Part shown: positions 57,669 to 64,000 of the stretch, piece by piece | How the letters are laid out: each line of letters opens with the position of its first letter | Position numbering within the stretch: the first letter of the stretch is position 1 | Source of the DNA: Antedon mediterranea | Lineage: Eukaryota > Echinodermata > Crinoidea > Comatulida > Antedonidae | DNA length: 64,000 bases | Assembly: GCF_964355755.1 (NCBI RefSeq) | Contig: NC_092677.1 | Span: forward strand, 26,070,101-26,134,100 | Direction: 5' to 3' | Translations under genes and position numbers: made by a program | The notes under the pieces: generated by a model | Told to the model about the DNA's origin: nothing | What the model saw: only the letters and a program-made list of their open reading frames with translations | The model's database searches: none

Positions 57669-57850
57669 AGCGTGGTTCCCACTAGCGACGCAACACAAGG
57701 ACGTAACGCAACGCAAGTGAATTGACCAATCACAAGCGATGGCTTATTCGCTTGTGATTGCTAACTGTCTATAACTTCGCTTGTCATTGGTTAAAACGCT
57801 TGCGTTGCGTTTACGTCCTTGCGTTACGTTCTAGTGGGAACCAAGCTTTA
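57665..57850. mobile_element. Family B1 element, copy 8
   Basis: Begins TTTAAGCGTGGTTCCCACTA directly at the edge of the previous B2 copy and ends CTAGTGGGAACCAAGCTTTA. Confidence 0.94.
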
Positions 57851-58329
57851 GGGGCAAGTCTACCTTATTTCATGTATTTCAGTTTTAGCTCGAATTATTT
57901 CTTCAACACTCAGCTCAGGCTGGTAATACAAGTTATGCACTCCTGTCGAGATGACGCAAAGTGTACCTAGACTTAAAAGTTCGCTCCACTTATCAGCTTA
58001 ATAGCATTGGTTATACAAGTTAGTTGGTATGAGATACAGTGTATTTGATTGGTAGGCCTACATACGTAGCAAACGTGCTCAATGTAAAATTCAGAATAAA
58101 AAAAGATAATATCTTTAACGTAGTATATTAGAGTGTTGTCAAATATGATTTGTGTGAAAAAGAATGACAATTTGACGTTTTTCGTAGACACCTTTGGCGT
58201 GGTAAACATGACGCTTTTGATGGTTGCATTTAAAATTATCTAAACAGAGTGCGTCGTGGAAAAATCAATCTAAGTATTCATCGGGCACAACTTTTTATAA
58301 GTATACATCTGAACTTTTCTTTTTTTTTA
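57851..58329. other. No feature seen
   Basis: AT-rich, no gene or repeat supported. Confidence 0.4.
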
Positions 58330-58525
58330 AATATTTTATTTTGTATCTCCATTGAGATCCTCCAGCCACTAATTAATACCCACAGCATTGTCATATTTTC
58401 AGTGCTTGTTTTATTTGTATCTCTATTGAGATCCAGCCACTGATACCCACAGCATTTTCATTTTTTCAGTGCTTATTTTATTTGTATCACTATTGAGATA
58501 GATTTCTAGCCACTGATACCCAATG
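58330..58525. repeat. 66-bp array units (Penelope-like tail), third locus
   Basis: Three units with TTGTATC-C-ATTGAGATCC, AGCCACTGATACCCACAGCA and TTTTTTCAGTGCTTATTTTA. Confidence 0.85.
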
Positions 58526-58609
58526 GAAATTTCTTCACAAATTTGCCTTTGAATTTATATTTTGTCCTGGGCTATTTATGTGTAAAGAATGTCGTTGGAA
58601 TCAATTCGC

Positions 58610-58758
58610 TTTAAGATCTGTCTACACTATCAAATTTTATGTGACAAACAAATGTGATGTGCCCATATATGGACATGATGATGTCATATCATTACCATAT
58701 TTGGACACATCACACTTTTTTGTGGTCAAACTAATCTGATAGTGTAGACAGAGTTTTA
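58610..58758. mobile_element. Family A element, copy 12
   Basis: Ends TTTAAGATCTGTCTACACTA and TGATAGTGTAGACAGAGTTT. Confidence 0.9.
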
Positions 58759-58992
58759 GAGCCTTTCACAATGGTTTACAATATCAGCGTACCGATCAAT
58801 CAAGGTATCAAATGTCAATCAAGATATTATACGTAAATAAAGTCAACACGCTTATCAATACATTTTCAATCAATTATCTCGATATATCTGAGTCAATTAG
58901 CCATTCAGTTGTGGATTATTAATCTGTAAGATGTCTGTGAAATTCGATCTTTTTGAAAGAAACAATACAATGAAAGGAGAATGGAGATACAG

Positions 58993-59364
58993 ACGCTGTA
59001 CGTGTTCGATGAATTAAATGTACAGAAAATTAAAAGAAGACAAGCTTCGTTCCCACGTAAAGGCGTAAGGCCAATTCACACAGACGAGTTGTACGTGTTT
59101 GAGGAAAGTACAGAAATGGACGGAAGACAAAACTAAAGCTTCGTTCCCTCGTAAAGGCGTAAGGCCAATTCACACAGACGAGTTGTACGTGTTTGAGGAA
59201 AGTACAGAAATGGACGGAAGACAAAACTAAAGCTTCGTTCTCCAGTGAAGGCGTAAGACCAATTCACACAGACGAGCTGTATGTGTTCGAGGAAAGCACA
59301 GAAATGGACAGAAGACAAAACTAAAGCTTCGTTCCCACGTAAAGGCGTAAGGCCAATTTATACA
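58993..59364. repeat. Tandem array, 94-bp units, about 3.5 copies
   Basis: Units from about 59042, 59136, 59230 and 59325: AAGCTTCGTTCCCACGTAAA, GGCGTAAGGCCAATTCACAC, AGACGAG, then GTACAGAAATGGACGGAAGA. The GGCCAATTCACACAGACGAG part looks like the end of the element that follows. Confidence 0.93.
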
Positions 59365-59529
59365 GACGAGCGGTAACGGTAAGCGGAAAACTGCGTAGCT
59401 TGTCCCACATAGAATCCGTATGCCTATCTAAATCCTGAGCGGAAACCTCCGTCCGCTCCCGTGTTCTGTGTAAGTTAATGGTCATAAGAAATATAATATA
59501 CTCTATTTGTATTACCGTTACCGCTCGTC
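59365..59529. mobile_element. Short inverted-repeat element, 165 bp
   Basis: Perfect 18-bp inverted ends: GACGAGCGGTAACGGTAA (59365-59382) and its complement TTACCGTTACCGCTCGTC (59512-59529). Class unknown. Confidence 0.85.
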
Positions 59530-60215
59530 AATTGACATTTAGGCGCATGCAAGTGAGGTGGCCAATCACAAGCGAAAGGATCCAATACGTCAAGTTGCGT
59601 CGCCCAACAAGTGTGTGGACACAAGCTTATTAAAATGCCTGGAATCTCAGTACATCACACGGCGCGTACATAACGTCACATACTTTCAGTTTTGAATATT
59701 GTTAATTTTGCAAATTGAATATTACCACATAAGACTAATATGTCAATCACATCATAGAGGAAATATCCATGAACACATTAAGACCGTTTAGTGGAACAAA
59801 ACAGGGTAAGAAAATGTTGCCATGGTTACATTGTTTGAAGGTGGTCTTTTGTGAAGACGCCACCACAGCCTGACATCTTTTTTAAGCCGGGGTATTTATA
59901 GATAAATAGGACATCCAGCAGTGACGTCATCTAATAAAAACAACCACTTACTGTTTCCAAGGTAATTTTCATGTTATAAAAACATTAAAATCAACATTCT
60001 AAATGACTAATATACGAGAAAATAATTATCTAAATTAAAGGTTTTATTTAATAATTTCACGTTGACAGGTGTCTTTTAAATATTTCTCTGCTTGACGTAA
60101 CAATACGATTTGAATATTTTATATTACGATTGTGAATAAGCATATCACCTCTCTGTGTGGCTACCGTCATGTAGAGAGGACCACCAGAATCCGCGGTAAA
60201 TAGGCTAACTAGCAC
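59530..60215. other. No gene supported
   Basis: AT-rich; traces of family B core (GGCCAATCACAAGCGAAAGG at 59570). A - strand ATG with a following GTAAGT near 59945-59970 is too short to call. Confidence 0.4.
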
Positions 60216-60444
60216 TTAAGCTTGGTTCTCACTAGCGACGCAAAGTAACGCAATCTACGCAACGTAAGAAAATGCCCTTCCAATCATTGTGTTTGCCCCC
60301 ACCTGCGTTAAATCAAATCTGCTATTTTTACAGCAATGGTGCCGGTGCGTCGTCGGTTCCCACTTGCGATTACGCAATGCATCACTTTGCGTCGATACGT
60401 CGCTGCGTTACGTTGCGTTGCGTTCTAGTGGGAACCACGCTTTA
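60216..60444. mobile_element. Family B2 element, copy 8
   Basis: Ends TTAAGCTTGGTTCTCACTAG and CTAGTGGGAACCACGCTTTA. Confidence 0.93.
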
Positions 60445-60511
60445 GCCACTGTACAACGAAGGTTAGTCAAAGGATCTTCTTAATAAGAAATTATTTACAG
60501 ATACTCTGTTC

Positions 60512-60745
60512 GACTCGAGATTCCCTCGCTATACCTATACCCTCGCGAGCATGCCTCGTCATTTGGCACTTGGATAGTGACATAAAGTTCAATTCAAAAT
60601 TGCATTTCTTAAAGATATTTATTACTGTACTCGAGATTCCCTCGCCATGCTTATAGGCTACCCTCGCGAGTATGCCTTAACCATTCATTTGGCAATTGGC
60701 TATAGTGACATTGAGCTCAATTCAAAATTGCATTCATTATAATTA
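60512..60745. repeat. Tandem duplication, about 114 bp x2
   Basis: CTCGAGATTCCCTCGC, ACCCTCGCGAG-ATGCCT, CATTTGGCA and TCAATTCAAAATTGCATT occur twice in order, from about 60512 and 60626. Confidence 0.9.
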
Positions 60746-60780
60746 TCTTTTCATGGACGACAAACGTTAGGCCATGAATA

Positions 60781-60852
60781 ACTAGTCCTCCGCTGTTAAT
60801 TGGACCATAATTACTGTAAATTATTAAGATATACATATTAATTATATTAACA
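60781..60852. repeat. Direct repeat, left copy
   Basis: CTCCGCTGTTAATTGGACCA and TAATTACTGT, with ATATACATATTAATTATATT, matches 62100-62169 with a few differences. Confidence 0.9.
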
Positions 60853-60884
60853 AATAACTAAACTAATTATATTTTATTTCACAA

Positions 60885-61868
60885 TAAAGGCAAAATTATT
60901 AATAAGATAGGCTCACTTTTTGTTAACGATAAAGTAATTAATGAGGCTGAGACTGTATCGTTTGTTGGAGTATCACTTGATAAGAATCTTACATGGAAAA
61001 CTCATCTCAACAATTTATGTAAAACATTACGTACAAAAATAGGTATTTTTTTTATAAATTAAGGTATTTTCTTCCTCAAAGTATTTAATGTTAATTTATA
61101 AATCATTTATTTTACCACTAATTACCTATGGTATTGAAGTATGGGGAAGTACACATTTAAGTTACTTAAACCAAGTTCTACTTATTCAAAAGATGTTCGT
61201 TCGCTGTGTTACGTTTTCTGATTTTAGAGCACATTCTATACCTTTGTTTAAGCAATTGTTGATTTTAGATGTGTTTAAATTGTATGAGTTGCATGTGCTT
61301 AAATTTATTTCCGATTTATTTTATTCTAGATTACCTCATCATATTATACTATACTTTAACTATGTAAACCATCCATTTAACACCCGATTTAATGACCCGT
61401 TTAATCTCTCGATCCCCTTTTGCCGTACGACCCTATCTCAAACCAATATAACATACCAAGGTCCCAAACTCTGGAATAAAATCCCAGTAAATATTAAGTC
61501 AATTTCATTTAGAACACAATTTGCCATCAAAGTCAAAGAACATTTAATAACCTTATATGATGCTTAGTTTTTTTTTCTAGTTTTATCTATTTAAAAAAAA
61601 AAATAAAAAAATGTGTATAATACTCTTCTATTACTTATTTCATATTCATATTGATAATGCCAGTGAGTTATTAATTTTCATATATGTAATTAATTTTCTT
61701 CAGATTTTTCTTTCTCAGAAATGATATACGTTCTAGTTTAAGTTTTATTTATTTTAAAAGGCCAAAACTCGATAAGCGAAAGCTTTTTTTTTTTGGTCTT
61801 TTGTCTTTAGTTTTGATTTTATGTATGTGAAAAAGAACTAACAAGAAAGAAAGACAATAAAGATTATT
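60885..61868 (+). pseudogene. Non-LTR retrotransposon (jockey/CR1-like), 5'-truncated, frameshifted
   Basis: Upstream frame: INEAETVSFVGVSLDKNLTW and KTHLNNLCKTLRTKIG, typical of the thumb of LINE reverse transcriptases. After a frameshift and a stop near 61060-61090, an open 159-codon frame (61088-61567) continues: LITYGIEVWGST, LIQKMFVRCV, then QTNITYQGPKLWNKIPVNIK, and ends EHLITLYDA. The 3' tail ends GACAATAAAGATT. The catalytic core is missing, so it is dead. Confidence 0.85.
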
Positions 61869-61885
61869 ATTTGTGCCGTGACCCA

Positions 61886-62098
61886 TAAAGCGTGGTTCCC
61901 ACTAGGACGCAACACAACGACGTATTGACGCAAAGTGCTGTATTGCATAATCACAAGTGGGAACAGACGACGCAACAGTGCTACAAACATCGCAGGTTTG
62001 ATTTCACGCAGGCGGGGTCAAACACAATGAGTGGAAGGGCATTTTCTTACGTTGCGTAGATTGCGTTACGTTGCGTCGCTAGTGGGAACCAAGCTTTA
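61886..62098. mobile_element. Family B2 element, copy 9
   Basis: Ends TAAAGCGTGGTTCCCACTAG and CTAGTGGGAACCAAGCTTTA. Sits at the junction of the two direct-repeat copies. Confidence 0.94.
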
Positions 62099-62216
62099 CT
62101 AGGCCTCCGCTGTTAATTGGACCATAATTACTGTCAATTATTAAAATATACATATTAATTATATTTGTGCCGTTCTTTTGAAGGACGCGAAGTTGTAGGT
62201 TTCACGTGACCCATGG
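62098..62216. repeat. Direct repeat, right copy
   Basis: Repeats 60781-60852 and continues TTTGTGCCGT to CACGTGACCCAT; a shortened form of the latter part is found at 61868-61885. Confidence 0.85.
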
Positions 62217-62501
62217 TGCGAGTTCATATGATGGTGAAAGGAGATGAGCTTTTAGAAAATCATGCGATAATGTAAACAGCAGTAAATACGGCGCTCGTGA
62301 TGTCTTTAAAGTATTATTACATTTTTATCAGGCCTTTCTCTGGCCTTGAGAAGACGTAATATAATAAGAGCCATAGATGAATGGTGAATAGGACTGGACC
62401 GTTACAACAAAAGCAACGCAAATTATATGCATATAAATCGTGTCATGTATTAAAATATCTTCATCAACAAGTACCACCAGACGTTTAAAGCAAATTGTTT
62501 C
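62217..62501. other. No feature seen
   Basis: No gene or repeat supported. Confidence 0.4.
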
Positions 62502-62716
62502 TTAAGCGTGGTTCCCACTAGAACGCAAAGCAGCGACGTATTGACGCAAAGTGCTGTATTGCGTAATCACAAGTGAGAACCGACGACGCAATAGTATAGT
62601 ACTGCAAACATCGTAGGTTTGATTTCACGCAGGCGGGGGCAAATACAATGATTGGAAGGGCATTTTCTTACGTTGCGTAGATTTTGTGACGTTGCGTCGC
62701 TAGTGGGAACCACGCT
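62502..62716. mobile_element. Family B2 element, copy 10
   Basis: Ends TTAAGCGTGGTTCCCACTAG and CTAGTGGGAACCACGCT. Confidence 0.93.
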
Positions 62717-63000
62717 AGCAGATAAAATGTTATTTTGACCAATTTCAGCTTTAAATGTAGGCCTATATTTATGTATATTTTTAATGGACAATATATATTT
62801 TTTTATGAGATAATGTATTTTTCCTCACAGGTGTACTACTTAAACTGTAATAACTATTTCTAACAACGATTTGTGTCTCAATAAAAACAGTGTATTTCGA
62901 TCGATCGATTTTCCCCGAGACTTTAAAAAAAATTTAGTTATGAAGGCCTAACATTGTTCAAATCGTTCTTCGTATATTGTGTATTCCGTAAATAATATTG

Positions 63001-63098
63001 GTTTCCCGAGACCCAACGCAAGCGATTTGACCGATGACAAGCGACAATAAACAATCGCTCGTGTTGTTGAAATCACTTACGTAACTTGCGTTGCGTCT
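63001..63098. mobile_element. Family B1 remnant
   Basis: GTTTCCCGAGACCCAACGCA, GCGATTTGACCGATGACAAG and TTGCGTTGCGTCTTA; the right end is cut by the next element. Confidence 0.75.
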
Positions 63099-63277
63099 TA
63101 AAGCGTGGTTCCCACTAGCGACGCAACGCAAGGACGTAACGCAACGCAAGTGAATTGACCAATCACAAGCGATGGTTTATTCGCTTGTGATTGCTAATCT
63201 ATAACTTCGCTTGTCATCGGTTAAAACGCTTGCGTTGCGTTTACGTCCTTGCGTTACGTTCTAGTGAGAACCAAGCT
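63099..63277. mobile_element. Family B1 element, copy 9
   Basis: Ends TAAAGCGTGGTTCCCACTAG and CTAGTGAGAACCAAGCT. Confidence 0.93.
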
Positions 63278-63526
63278 ATTTGAAGGACATTGTTTAAGCT
63301 TGGTTCCCACTAGAACGTAACGCAAGGACGTAAACGCAACGCAAGCGTTTTAACCAATGACAAGCGAAGTTATAGACAGTTAGCAATCACAAGCGAATAA
63401 GCCATCGCTTGTGATTGGTCAATTCACTTGCGTTGCGTTACGTCCTTGCGTTGCGTCGCTAGTGGGAACCACGCTTTACGTTGCGTAGATTGCGTTACGT
63501 TGCGTCGCTAGTGGGAACCAAGCTTA
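63278..63526. mobile_element. Family B2 fragment interrupted by a family B1 copy
   Basis: TATTTGAAGGACATTG (63278-63292) and CGTTGCGTAGATTGCGTTAC (from 63479) to CTAGTGGGAACCAAGCTTAA are consecutive pieces of the B2 right half, separated by 63294-63478. Confidence 0.8.
63294..63478. mobile_element. Family B1 element, copy 10 (nested)
   Basis: Ends TTAAGCTTGGTTCCCACTAG and CTAGTGGGAACCACGCTTTA. Nearly identical to 54887-55071. Confidence 0.94.
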
Positions 63527-64000
63527 AGTAAGCCGGGGGTGTTTTTTTTCTCACAATTTTGCTCCATGTAAGTGACAATCTGTATTAGGCCTACAATTTT
63601 AAATTCATTTTCAACACATAAATTTGTTTTTACTTTGTTCTGTCGGCATGAGTGTTTTTATAAAGTGTCATAACTCTATATAATTAATAGGAAATAGGAA
63701 ATAATCAAAATGCTAACTTTGTGTTTTTTTGGCCTACATTCCAGTACCGTAAAGATAAGTTACACTATATAATGGCAGATTTCCTGATCGATTTTTAAAC
63801 AATCTAAAAATAACGTTAAAGTGTTGCATTCAGTAATCTTACCATTCAGAGCTAAGTACGTCTAATTTCTAACGGCAACAGAAAATGATCAACGGGTGTT
63901 TGATAATTGTCAATTTTGTAATTTGCGGCTTAACAGAAAACGTTTATTTTTCTTATTTGTTTTTATAAATGTAATTTTTTGAGTTATTATTCTCAAATGA
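63527..64000. other. No feature seen
   Basis: AT-rich end of the window. Confidence 0.4.

Overview
The window looks like an animal nuclear genome. It is AT-rich and intron-rich, with short exons bounded by GT/AG sites, many kinds of small transposon, and no bacterial-type gene organisation. The receptor-gene sequence, the SINE and Penelope-like elements and the frequent AGGCCTA motifs suggest a marine invertebrate deuterostome, possibly an echinoderm. This placement is inference. No sequence search could be run, and every exon was assembled by eye from splice signals, reading frame and protein resemblance.

Two partial genes converge. On the + strand, three exons (12264-12357, 17933-18117, 20359-21750) join in frame to give the last 556 residues of a protein I do not recognise. 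It is basic and helical at first, then a long Ser/Asp/Glu-rich tail with a 42-residue internal repeat. On the - strand, ten exons between 47444 and 32226 join in perfect phase to give 580 residues of an orphan class C receptor of the GPR158/GPR179 (metabotropic glycine receptor) family. They cover the second half of the extracellular Cache region, a Cys-rich EGF-like linker, seven membrane segments and the C-terminal helix motif, ending at a stop. Exons for the start of the receptor were not found.

Most other sequence is mobile DNA. Three families of short palindromic elements dominate. Family A is about 120-250 bp with ends like AAAGCTCTGTCTACACTATC. Family B has about 30 copies in two subtypes with ends AGCTTGGTTCCCACTAG. 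Family C is about 320-510 bp with ends TTAAAGATGTATTGTCCC. All three end in TTAA-like sequence. Family B is repeatedly nested in itself and, at 55.2-55.9 kb, in a hAT element with an intact 8-bp target duplication. There are also a 1.6-kb hAT element with a perfect 8-bp duplication, tRNA-derived SINEs, several 5'-truncated non-LTR retrotransposon ends, a Penelope-like fragment carrying a textbook hammerhead ribozyme plus a second degenerate one, and many minisatellites.

By region: 1-12 kb repeats, probably upstream introns of the + gene; 12-22 kb the + gene; 22-31 kb intergenic with B and C elements; 32-47.5 kb the receptor; 47.5-64 kb tandem arrays, LINE ends and dense nested B elements. The points most worth a second look are the ribozyme pair, the receptor's conserved glycine-contact positions, the inverted family A copies either side of one receptor exon, and the nested TTAA-type elements.
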